The notes below the pieces were generated by a model, which saw only the letters and a list, made by a program, of their open reading frames with translations, was not told the DNA's origin and ran no database searches. A program made the position numbers and the translations under genes. 64,000 bases of DNA, taken from NCBI GenBank assembly GCA_015256945.1, contig JABZLB010000004.1, forward strand, positions 1-64,000, read 5' to 3'. Below are positions 36,667 to 44,974 of this stretch, one piece after another. The stretch comes from Prevotellaceae bacterium (lineage in GTDB: Bacteria; Bacteroidota; Bacteroidia; Bacteroidales; Bacteroidaceae). The number at the start of each line of letters is the position of its first letter. Positions within the stretch are counted from its first letter, which is position 1.

Positions 36667-39291
36667 ATGGACGAAAATCAGACGATTGATCAGGACCGTA
36701 TTATGAAAATTAATATCGAGCAGGAGATGAAAACCTCCTATATCGACTATTCTATGTCGGTAATTGTTGCTCGAGCGCTTCCTGATGTAAGAGATGGTTT
36801 CAAACCTGTACATCGCCGTATTCTGTATGGTATGCTGGGATTGGGCAACACAAGCGACAAACCTTACAAGAAATGTGCGCGTGTTGTAGGTGAGGTATTG
36901 GGTAAATACCATCCTCATGGCGACAGTTCGGTATATGGTGCATTGGTAAGAATGGGCCAGGATTGGAACATGAGGTACAAGCTTGTTGACGGTCAGGGTA
37001 ACTTTGGTAGCGTAGATGGCGACTCGCCTGCGGCCATGAGGTACACCGAATGCCGCCTTTCGAAGATGGGAGAACATATCATGGATGACATCGATAAGGA
37101 CACAGTTGATATGGTTAACAACTTCGACGATACGCTTCGTGAGCCTGCAGTAATGCCGACAAAGATACCAAACCTGCTGGTTAACGGCGGAAACGGTATT
37201 GCAGTAGGTATGGCAACCAATATGCCTACACATAATTTGGGTGAGGTTATCGATGGTTGTTGTGCTTATATTGACAATCCGGATATTACAACCGAAGGCT
37301 TGATGCAGTATATTCCTGCCCCCGACTTCCCCACAGGAGCCTATATTTACGGGCTGCAAGGCGTTAAGGACGCTTACGAAACAGGTCGTGGCCGTGTGGT
37401 TATGCGTGCAAAAGCCGAGATTGAAAGCAGCGAAAAGGGCGACAAGATTGTCGTTACCGAGATTCCTTACGGCGTTAACAAGCAGCAGCTTATTGAATAT
37501 ATTGCTGAACTTGTAAAGGAAGGCAAGCTGGAAGGCATATCTAATGTGAACGATGAAACGGGCCGGCAGGGTATGCGTATCGTCGTTGACGTGAAGCGTG
37601 ATGCCAATGCAAAGGTTATCCTTAACAAGTTATTTAAGATGACTGCTTTGCAAAGTTCGTTCTCAGTAAACTGTATTGCTCTTGTTCCGTCAAAGCAAGA
37701 CCACAGCCAGCTGCGCCCGAAGCTGTTGAGTTTAAAGGAATGTATCAACTATTATATTGAACATCGTCATGAGGTTACCATCCGTCGCACACAGTTTGAC
37801 TTGAAGAAAGCCAAGGAACGTGCGCACATATTGGAGGGCCTTATCATCGCCTGCGACAATATAGATGAGGTAGTTCACATTATCCGTGGCAGCCAGACGC
37901 CGGCCGATGCCCAGCGTAACCTGGAGAAACGCTTTAATCTTGACGAGCTGCAATCAAAAGCGATTGTCGACATGCGCCTCAGCCAGCTTACCAATTTACG
38001 TATGGATCAGTTGCACGCTGAATATGATGAGCTGATGAAGCAAATCGATTATCTGCAGTCGATACTCGACAATCCTGAGCTTTGCAAAAAGGTAATGAAG
38101 GACGAATTGCAGGAAGTGAAGGAACGTTATGGCGATAATCGTCGTACCCAGATTATACCAGATGAGCACGAATTCAATGCCGAGGACTTCTATCCTAACG
38201 ACCCAGTGGTGATTACTGTGAGCCATTTAGGATACATTAAGCGTACGCCGTTAAGCGATTTCCGTGAGCAAGCCCGTGGCGGTGTGGGTTCAAAGGGTGC
38301 ACATACGCGCGAAAAAGACTTCACAGAATTTATATATCCCGCAACCATGCACCAGACAATGTTGTTCTTTACCAAAAAGGGACGCTGCTATTGGTTGCAT
38401 TGTTACGACATCCCAGAGGGCGATAAGCTGTCAAAAGGCCGCGCAATTCAGAACCTTTTAAATATAGAACCCGATGACGCTGTGAACGCATTCCTACGTC
38501 TTCACGGCCGCGGACTTGAGGATGAAGACTTTGTTCAGAGCCATTTTGTTGTGTTCGCCACAAAGAATGGTACAGTAAAGAAGACAAGTTTGAAGGAATA
38601 TTCACGTCCTCGTGCAAACGGAGTGATAGCAATTAACATTGTTGATGGCGACGAAGTAGTGGATGTTCGTCTTACCAATGGGCAGAACGAGCTGATTATT
38701 GCTGACCGTAACGGTCGTGCTGTACGTTTCGATGAACGCACCATTCGTACAATGGGACGTTCGGCTACTGGCGTAAGAGGTATGAAAGTTGACGATGGAG
38801 ATGATGCCGTTGTGGGTATGATTGTCGTGAACGATGCCGAAAACGAGACGGCAATGGTAGTTAGTGAGAACGGCTATGGCAAACGATCGGCCATAGAAGA
38901 TTACCGTAAGACCAACCGTGGAGGTAAGGGTGTGAAGACAATGGCTATTACCGAGAAGACGGGTCGTTTAGTAGCGTTGAAGAATGTAACGGATGAAAAC
39001 GACTTGATGATTATTAATAAGAGTGGCATTGTCATCCGTCTTGCAGTATCAGATGTACGTGTTATGGGACGCGCTACACAAGGAGTCAGACTGATTAACC
39101 TTGCGAAGAAGGGCGATGTTATAGCAAGTGTATGTAAGGTTATGAGCTCAGAGCTTGAGGCTACTGCTGAAGAGGAGAGCCGTCAACAATTGGACGAGAC
39201 GAACAAAAAGTTTAATAAGTTGGGCGAAGACGTGCAAACAGCCGAAGAGGCAGAACCTTCTGATGGTGAAAATACTGAAACAACTGAGTAA
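36667..39291 (+). CDS. gyrA: DNA gyrase subunit A
   Basis: An 874-residue breakage-reunion subunit of gyrase, which with GyrB introduces negative supercoils. The catalytic Tyr126 is in AAMRYTECR. The quinolone-determining region reads HPHGDSSVYG (82-91): Ser87 matches E. coli Ser83, while the Asp87 position holds Gly91. Such Gly may be normal in this lineage. The C-terminal blades have repeats such as NGRAVRFDERTIR, and the GyrA-box equivalent reads NRGGKGV rather than QRGGKG. The tail is acidic. Two secreted TPR genes follow. Confidence 0.97.
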   Translation: MDENQTIDQDRIMKINIEQEMKTSYIDYSMSVIVARALPDVRDGFKPVHRRILYGMLGLGNTSDKPYKKCARVVGEVLGKYHPHGDSSVYGALVRMGQDWNMRYKLVDGQGNFGSVDGDSPAAMRYTECRLSKMGEHIMDDIDKDTVDMVNNFDDTLREPAVMPTKIPNLLVNGGNGIAVGMATNMPTHNLGEVIDGCCAYIDNPDITTEGLMQYIPAPDFPTGAYIYGLQGVKDAYETGRGRVVMRAKAEIESSEKGDKIVVTEIPYGVNKQQLIEYIAELVKEGKLEGISNVNDETGRQGMRIVVDVKRDANAKVILNKLFKMTALQSSFSVNCIALVPSKQDHSQLRPKLLSLKECINYYIEHRHEVTIRRTQFDLKKAKERAHILEGLIIACDNIDEVVHIIRGSQTPADAQRNLEKRFNLDELQSKAIVDMRLSQLTNLRMDQLHAEYDELMKQIDYLQSILDNPELCKKVMKDELQEVKERYGDNRRTQIIPDEHEFNAEDFYPNDPVVITVSHLGYIKRTPLSDFREQARGGVGSKGAHTREKDFTEFIYPATMHQTMLFFTKKGRCYWLHCYDIPEGDKLSKGRAIQNLLNIEPDDAVNAFLRLHGRGLEDEDFVQSHFVVFATKNGTVKKTSLKEYSRPRANGVIAINIVDGDEVVDVRLTNGQNELIIADRNGRAVRFDERTIRTMGRSATGVRGMKVDDGDDAVVGMIVVNDAENETAMVVSENGYGKRSAIEDYRKTNRGGKGVKTMAITEKTGRLVALKNVTDENDLMIINKSGIVIRLAVSDVRVMGRATQGVRLINLAKKGDVIASVCKVMSSELEATAEEESRQQLDETNKKFNKLGEDVQTAEEAEPSDGENTETTE

Positions 39292-39362
39292 CTTTTTATG
39301 ACGTTTAATCGTCTTCTATGACAAAAAACACAGAATAATAAATTTTAAACGGAACATAATTT

Positions 39363-40601
39363 ATGAAAAAACTAATGATTGCAGCTGCGTTATTGCTTGG
39401 TACTTCAGCAGTATTCGCAGGCGATAGTGAGCCTTTAAAGGCCATTATGAGCGCTAAAACTTATGCCGAAGCCACTCAACTGTTGAAGCAAAACTTAGGC
39501 CAGCTGGCAAACAGTGCAGAGAAAGCAAAGGCGTATAACTATGTTACCAAGCTTGCTTTGGATAAGTTTGACAAGGAGAATCTTATTCAAACAAGTAACG
39601 TTCAGGCTCAGCTTACCAAACAAAAAGAGACTCCTTACGACACGTTAGGCTTTTATCAGGCAGCTTATGACGCTACGGTTAACGGACTTGAATGTATGAA
39701 ATACGATGCCGAACCAAATGAAAAGGGCAAGGTTAAGCCAAAATATACTGACGGTCTTACACCTTTACTTACCAATGCTCGCCTGCAATTGGTAACTGCT
39801 GGTAACTATTATGCTCAGCGTAACGACCAGAATAATGTGTTGAAATACTGGGGAACGTTCCTCGATACCGATGATAATCCCGTTTTTGCAAAGGGTAAGG
39901 ATTCGGAGAAACAGTTCCTGGGACAGGTAGCTTACTATTCTGCTCTCTATGCAAATCAGGCACAAGACTATGCGAAGGCAGAGAAATATGCCGACATTGC
40001 CATGCAGGACCCTGCTATGCGCAAGCAGGCAGAAACCTTCAAATACGCTATGGCGGAGCGTAATTTAAAAACACATGCCGACTCATTAGCCTTTGCTGAG
40101 AAGATGAAGGCAGAGTATGACAAGGATCAGGACAATGAATCGGTATTCAGTATATTGTGTAGTGTTTATAGCGGACTGGGCATGGGAAGCCAGCTTAACG
40201 ACGTTATTAATGCCAAAATAGCAAAGGATCCGAAGAACTTTACAGCGTGGGCGATGAAGGGCCAGTCAATACTTAATGCCAATACAACGGCTAAAGACCC
40301 GAACTGGGACGAGTGTATTGATGCCTTTAAGCACGCATCCGAGATTCAACCAGACAATTCTGTTGTACTCACTTACCTGGGATTTGCTATCAATTCAAAG
40401 GCTGCGCAGGCCAATGGTAACCCTGAACAGCAGAAACAATTGTTTAAAGAGTCGCTCGGTTTCCTGGAAAAGGCTAAGCAATTAGACCCAAATCGTGAGA
40501 AGAGCAACTGGGCATATCCTCTCTATCAGAGCTATTATGTTGTGTATGGTGGCAATGATGCCCGCACGAAAGAATTGGAGAGCCTTGTAAAAGGCAATTA
40601 A
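39363..40601 (+). CDS. Secreted TPR protein
   Basis: A 412-residue protein with a signal peptide (MKKLMIAAALLLGTSAVFAG) and repeated helix pairs of the TPR type (YAEATQLLKQNLGQLANS, DYAKAEKYADIAMQDPAM, CIDAFKHASEIQPDNS). The periplasmic location is inferred. It begins 71 bases after gyrA. It resembles the next gene in length and in the shared endings WAYPLYQSYY and WALPLYTIYL, so the two are probably paralogues. Function unknown. Confidence 0.78.
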   Translation: MKKLMIAAALLLGTSAVFAGDSEPLKAIMSAKTYAEATQLLKQNLGQLANSAEKAKAYNYVTKLALDKFDKENLIQTSNVQAQLTKQKETPYDTLGFYQAAYDATVNGLECMKYDAEPNEKGKVKPKYTDGLTPLLTNARLQLVTAGNYYAQRNDQNNVLKYWGTFLDTDDNPVFAKGKDSEKQFLGQVAYYSALYANQAQDYAKAEKYADIAMQDPAMRKQAETFKYAMAERNLKTHADSLAFAEKMKAEYDKDQDNESVFSILCSVYSGLGMGSQLNDVINAKIAKDPKNFTAWAMKGQSILNANTTAKDPNWDECIDAFKHASEIQPDNSVVLTYLGFAINSKAAQANGNPEQQKQLFKESLGFLEKAKQLDPNREKSNWAYPLYQSYYVVYGGNDARTKELESLVKGN

Positions 40602-40743
40602 ATATTTGGAAAACGGCAACTGAACGGTTAGTTGATGGTTGTTTCGTTTGCAGCAGACAACAGTTTTATAGTTAAACGATAATTATTTCGTTTAGCATAG
40701 ACAACGAGCTGTTCCGCAGAAGTTGTTAGAATAATTTTTGTAC

Positions 40744-40795
40744 CCCCACTTCGTTTTTTTCAATAGAAGAAAATGGAGTGGGGTTGTTGTTTCAA
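40744..40795 (+). terminator. Probable terminator after the first TPR gene
   Basis: Imperfect 14-bp arms (40744-40757 with 40770-40783, core CCCCACT/AGTGGGG, two mismatches) followed by TTGTTGTTTC. It lies 143 bases past the stop, just before the promoter of the next gene. Confidence 0.6.
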
Positions 40796-40824
40796 CGTAC
40801 TTTATATATATTTTGCATGCTATT

Positions 40825-40856
40825 TTTGCCTGTTACGCTTATTTATACTACCTTCG
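40825..40856 (+). promoter_or_regulatory. Probable promoter of the second TPR gene
   Basis: TTTG at 40825-40828, 20-base spacer, TACCTTCG at 40849-40856 (seven of eight). The ATG is 53 bases further on. Confidence 0.55.
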
Positions 40857-40908
40857 CACGTTATAAACGCCCATATTGACTGGCGCAAAACTTAAAGGTT
40901 GATTTAAG

Positions 40909-42108
40909 ATGAAGATTCAGAAAATTATTTATACGTTCCTGCTTTTGCTTACAATTACGCCTGTAATGGCTCAGAAAAAAGAGATAAGTATGGCACGGAG
41001 CTGGATAAAGGCGGGCAATAATCTTGATAAAGCGGAGCAGTCGATGATGAATTTGCTGAAAGATTCTACCAACCGGAAGAATGAAAAGATATGGAATATT
41101 CTCTTTGAATCACTTCGCAAACAATATGCATCAGGTAACGAAAAGCTTTATCTTAAGCAGAAATATGATACGGCATCGCTGTTCAATATTGCTTCCAGGA
41201 TGTTTACTGTTATGGCTTCTTACGACAGCATTGATGCCTTGCCCGACAAAAATGGCAGGGTAAATCCCAGGTATCGCAAGGATAATGGTGCAATGCTTAA
41301 CAGCTTACGTCCTAACTTATATAATGGCGGGCTGTTCTTTATACGTAAGCAAAATTATGCATTAGCATATCAACTTCTTGACCAGTATATTGAAACCGCT
41401 CATCAACCACTTTTCGAAGCATATCACTATACAGAAAAAGACAAGCGACTTCCCGAGGCCGCTTATTGGTCGGTATATTGTGCTTATAAGCTGAAAGACA
41501 CGAAGAAAACCCTGCATCACACTTATCTTGCACTGAAAGATACAGCCCATTATGAGATGATGCTGCAATATCTGGCAGCAACTTATCAGCTTGAGGACGA
41601 TTCTATACGGATGCTTGAAACCCTGAAAGAAGGCTTTTCACGTTATCCTCATTCTGTTTTTTTCTATCCTCACCTTATTGATTATTACTCAAAAAGACAA
41701 CAATGGAACGAAGCCCTCGCTCTTACTGACAATGCGTTGAAGAAGGATAGTTTGAACGAGAGGTTCTTATTGGCTAAAAGTTCTGTGCTTTTAAACTTAG
41801 GACAATATAAGGAAAGCTATCAAATTTGCAGGTCGTTATTGCTGCGCAACGACAGTTTGCCCGAAGCAAACCTCAATGCAGGTCTTGCCTTGTTTAACCA
41901 GGGGGTTGACCTTGATAAAGCACCGGTAGCCAGTTCGCATCAGCGTCGCGAGCTCCTTAAATTCTATCGCCAGGCGCTTCCTTATTTGGAGAAATACCGA
42001 AAACAATGTCCCGACCGTCAGGATAAATGGGCATTACCCTTATATACCATTTATTTGAACCTGAACATGGGCAGGCAATTTGACGAGATTGATAAATTAT
42101 TGAAATAA
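40909..42108 (+). CDS. Secreted TPR protein, paralogue of the previous one
   Basis: A 399-residue protein with a signal peptide (cleavage after VMAQ, residue ~22) and TPR-like repeats (QNYALAYQLLDQYIETA, QQWNEALALTDNALKKD, GQYKESYQICRSLLLRND). Likely a protein-interaction scaffold in the periplasm. Its TAA stop shares a base with the ATG of the RNA helicase (TAATG at 42106-42110), so the two are translationally coupled. Confidence 0.78.
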   Translation: MKIQKIIYTFLLLLTITPVMAQKKEISMARSWIKAGNNLDKAEQSMMNLLKDSTNRKNEKIWNILFESLRKQYASGNEKLYLKQKYDTASLFNIASRMFTVMASYDSIDALPDKNGRVNPRYRKDNGAMLNSLRPNLYNGGLFFIRKQNYALAYQLLDQYIETAHQPLFEAYHYTEKDKRLPEAAYWSVYCAYKLKDTKKTLHHTYLALKDTAHYEMMLQYLAATYQLEDDSIRMLETLKEGFSRYPHSVFFYPHLIDYYSKRQQWNEALALTDNALKKDSLNERFLLAKSSVLLNLGQYKESYQICRSLLLRNDSLPEANLNAGLALFNQGVDLDKAPVASSHQRRELLKFYRQALPYLEKYRKQCPDRQDKWALPLYTIYLNLNMGRQFDEIDKLLK

Positions 42109-43472
42109 TGAATTTGAATGAACTCACTGCGAAGTTGGGCATAACGCCCAACGATATGCAGACGGCAGTATATGAAGCCTTTTCAGAAGGTAACGAGAAT
42201 TTGGTTGTTTTAAGTCCGACAGGTACTGGTAAGACTCTGGCTTACCTTATGCCTGTTACACAAAAAATTAAACAAACCAGCGACGATATTCAGGCTGTCG
42301 TTGTTGTTCCGGGACGTGAACTGGCTCTACAATCAGTTACAGTATTAAAGAATATGGGCACGCAGCTTCGTGCCTGCGCCTGCTATGGAGGACGTCCGAC
42401 GATGGACGAACACCGGATTCTGCGTCAGATACGTCCACAAATTATATTTGGAACCCCCGGGCGTCTGATTGATCATATTGACAAAGGCAATGTCGAGACC
42501 GATAAGATACAATTTATTATCATCGACGAATTTGACAAATGTCTTGAAATGGGTTTCCAAAACGAGATGGCTTCGCTGATGCAACGTCTGCCGGTAAAGG
42601 CACGACGTATTTTTCTTTCGGCTACCGATTCTGAGAACAATGCGAATAACGCTGAGGGGAAATGGATGTATAAGGATCGCGAAATGCCTCATGAGCTGTC
42701 GTATAAAAACTTTAAACGTATTGATTTCAGTGATGAGAACGAAGCCGTTTCCAATCGTATAAAGGTATTCTCTGTGCTTAGTCCATCGAAAGACAAGCTG
42801 GAAACGCTTGAACGTTTGCTGAAAATATCAGGGAATGAAAGTACGATAGTTTTTCTGAATTATCGTGAAAGTGTAGAGCGTACAGCTGCCTTTTTGCGTG
42901 AAAAAGGATTTGTTTTAAGTGTCTTTCATGGCGGACTTGACCAGCGTCAGCGTGAGGATCAGCTCTTCAGATTTTCGAATGGATCGGCACCTGTCATGAT
43001 AAGCACGGACCTTGGAAGCCGTGGACTGGATATTCCGGACATACAAAATGTAATACATTACCACCTGCCTGAAACGCCAGAAGCCTATGTTCATCGCGTA
43101 GGAAGGTCGGCACGATGGGATAAAGACGGCAGAACATTCTTTATTTTAAACGATAGTGAGCATATTCCTGAATATGTAAATGACGACGTTGCCAGCTTTA
43201 TTATTCCTGCTGCTGGCAACGATAAAGTTCCTTTGCCGAAAATGACTACTCTCTATATTGGCAAAGGAAAGAAAGATAAAATATCCAAAGGCGACGTGGT
43301 TGGCTTTTTATGTAAAGCCGCCGGCATCAGTTCGTCGGATATTGGCCGTATCGATGTACGCGATTATTATACGTATGTTGCTGTTGTGCGCGATAAGGCG
43401 AAACAAGTAATAAGTAAGGCAAATAACCAGAAAATAAAAGGACATAAAACGATTATAGAAGAAATAAGATAG
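42108..43472 (+). CDS. DEAD-box-like RNA helicase with a DbpA-type RNA-binding domain
   Basis: A 454-residue helicase. Motif I is SPTGTGKT (36-43), motif Ib TPGRLID, motif III region LSATD, and motif VI HRVGRSAR. Motif II is DEFD (~140-143) rather than DEAD, an unusual change. The C-terminal ~70 residues (TTLYIGKGKKDKISKGDVVG...) resemble the DbpA RNA-binding domain, which targets 23S rRNA hairpin 92 and so suggests large-subunit assembly. It is coupled to the TPR gene by a shared base and followed by a terminator. Confidence 0.88.
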   Translation: MNLNELTAKLGITPNDMQTAVYEAFSEGNENLVVLSPTGTGKTLAYLMPVTQKIKQTSDDIQAVVVVPGRELALQSVTVLKNMGTQLRACACYGGRPTMDEHRILRQIRPQIIFGTPGRLIDHIDKGNVETDKIQFIIIDEFDKCLEMGFQNEMASLMQRLPVKARRIFLSATDSENNANNAEGKWMYKDREMPHELSYKNFKRIDFSDENEAVSNRIKVFSVLSPSKDKLETLERLLKISGNESTIVFLNYRESVERTAAFLREKGFVLSVFHGGLDQRQREDQLFRFSNGSAPVMISTDLGSRGLDIPDIQNVIHYHLPETPEAYVHRVGRSARWDKDGRTFFILNDSEHIPEYVNDDVASFIIPAAGNDKVPLPKMTTLYIGKGKKDKISKGDVVGFLCKAAGISSSDIGRIDVRDYYTYVAVVRDKAKQVISKANNQKIKGHKTIIEEIR

Positions 43473-43518
43473 TGTTTGTTTCCTTGTAAAGCATGTTTGC
43501 TGATGTAATGTAGAACAC

Positions 43519-43556
43519 AATAGCCCGAAATGTTTCCTGCATTTGGGCTATTTTCT
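43519..43556 (+). terminator. Terminator after the RNA helicase
   Basis: AATAGCCC...GGGCTATT stem (43519-43532 with 43540-43552, one bulged G) followed by TTTTC. It lies 47 bases beyond the stop. Confidence 0.82.
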
Positions 43557-43578
43557 TGTTGCTTTATGGGTTGAAGTT

Positions 43579-43669
43579 CATTGTTCGACGGCCGTCAGCT
43601 GCGTTGCTGACGGCCGTCGAACAATGTGTATGACGACCGCCGTACGCGCAGCTGACGGCCGCCGAACAA
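43579..43669. repeat. GC-rich palindromic repeat, copy 4
   Basis: The best-preserved copy. Its left half is a perfect inverted repeat with 21-bp arms (43579-43599 and 43606-43626) around a 6-base loop TGCGTT; the core is GACGGCCGTC. The right half (43630-43669) has further GACGACCGCCGT and TGACGGCCGCCGAACA cores. It sits 22 bases after the helicase terminator and 73 bases before the serC promoter. Confidence 0.93.
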
Positions 43670-43742
43670 CAACGTTACGTCGTAAAGCAAGTAGGAAAAT
43701 ATAATACAAAACGAAGTGTTGCCATTAAATGTGATTTAAAAA

Positions 43743-43782
43743 TTTGTGTATTTGGAAATAAAAATGTAGATTTGCAATCTAC
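43743..43782 (+). promoter_or_regulatory. serC promoter with an overlapping palindrome
   Basis: TTTG at 43743-43746, 20-base spacer, TAGATTTG at 43767-43774: exact consensus. A perfect palindrome GTAGATT-TGC-AATCTAC (43766-43782) lies over the -7 element, so a dimeric regulator binding there would block initiation. The ATG is at 43828. Confidence 0.7.
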
Positions 43783-43827
43783 TGATATATTTGTAAGTCA
43801 TTAAAACCTTATATAAACCACGAAGAG

Positions 43828-44895
43828 ATGAAGAAATTTAATTTTAACGCCGGCCCTTCAATTCTTCCTCGAGAAGTAATTGAAAACACAGCAAAACAGA
43901 TTTTAGATTTCAACGGTTCTGGTCTGTCGCTGATGGAAATTAGCCATCGTGCAAAAGACTTTCAGCCAGTTGTTGACGAAACTACTGCCCTTATCAAGGA
44001 ACTATTAGACATTCCAGAGGGCTACTCTGTGATATTTCTTGGTGGCGGTGCCTCTCTTCAGTTTATGCAGATACCCGCTAATTTCCTTATTAAAAAGGCA
44101 GGATACCTGAACACTGGTACATGGGCAAAGAAGGCTTTAAAAGAAGCAAAGCATTTCGGTGAGGTCGTAGAGGTGGCATCAACGGCCAGTGACAACTACA
44201 CTCATCTGCCGCATAACTTCACCATTCCTGCTGATATTGATTACCTTCATGTTACTTCTAACAATACCATTTACGGCACAGAGCTGCGAAAGGACATTGA
44301 TTCTCCGGTACCATTGATAGGTGATATGAGCTCGGATATTATGAGCCGTCCTGTTGATGTTTCAAAATATACTGCTATTTATGCAGGAGCACAGAAGAAC
44401 ATGGCTATGGCAGGTGTAACGGTTGTTATCGTGAAAGATGATATGTTGGGCAAGGCTCCTCGCGAGTTGCCTACAATGATTGATTATCGTACGCATGTTG
44501 AGAAAGGTTCAATGTTTAATACTCCTCCTGTTGTACCACTGTATTCGCTACTCGAAACCATGCGCTGGTGCAAGGCACAAGGCGGTGTAAAGGAGATGGA
44601 CAGGCGAGCACACGAACGTGCCCACATCCTTTATGACGAAATTGATCGTAATAAACTGTTCCGCGGTACGGTAGCAACCGATGACCGTTCGCTCATGAAC
44701 ATTTGCTTTGTGATGAACGACGAGTATAAGGATTTGGAGAAACCGTTCCTCGATTTTGCAACAGGGCAGGGCATGGTAGGTATTAAAGGTCACCGCTCGG
44801 TGGGCGGATTCCGTGCAAGTTGCTACAATGCACAGCCGGTAGAAAGCGTAAAAGCTCTTGTAAAGTGCATGCAAGAATTTGAGGCTAAGTATTAA
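43828..44895 (+). CDS. serC: Phosphoserine aminotransferase
   Basis: A 355-residue PLP enzyme that converts 3-phosphohydroxypyruvate and glutamate into phosphoserine and 2-oxoglutarate, the second step of serine synthesis. The PLP Lys is Lys190 in YAGAQKNMAMAG. N-terminal FNAGPSILPREV and the C-terminal HRSVGGFRASCYN are family hallmarks. The length is typical. It leads a group with the RclA-like gene, serA, DUF1015 and YigZ. Confidence 0.96.
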   Translation: MKKFNFNAGPSILPREVIENTAKQILDFNGSGLSLMEISHRAKDFQPVVDETTALIKELLDIPEGYSVIFLGGGASLQFMQIPANFLIKKAGYLNTGTWAKKALKEAKHFGEVVEVASTASDNYTHLPHNFTIPADIDYLHVTSNNTIYGTELRKDIDSPVPLIGDMSSDIMSRPVDVSKYTAIYAGAQKNMAMAGVTVVIVKDDMLGKAPRELPTMIDYRTHVEKGSMFNTPPVVPLYSLLETMRWCKAQGGVKEMDRRAHERAHILYDEIDRNKLFRGTVATDDRSLMNICFVMNDEYKDLEKPFLDFATGQGMVGIKGHRSVGGFRASCYNAQPVESVKALVKCMQEFEAKY

Positions 44896-44974
44896 AATAA
44901 AGCAAAAAGTGGAGTAAAAGATATATAAATAAAGTTGATACCAGTCATTACCTTTTTCTTTCACTATAACTATT

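Noticed and set aside
36643..37359. A 238-residue minus-strand frame opposite gyrA.
   Set aside because: His/Cys/Arg-rich antisense composition opposite one of the best-supported genes.
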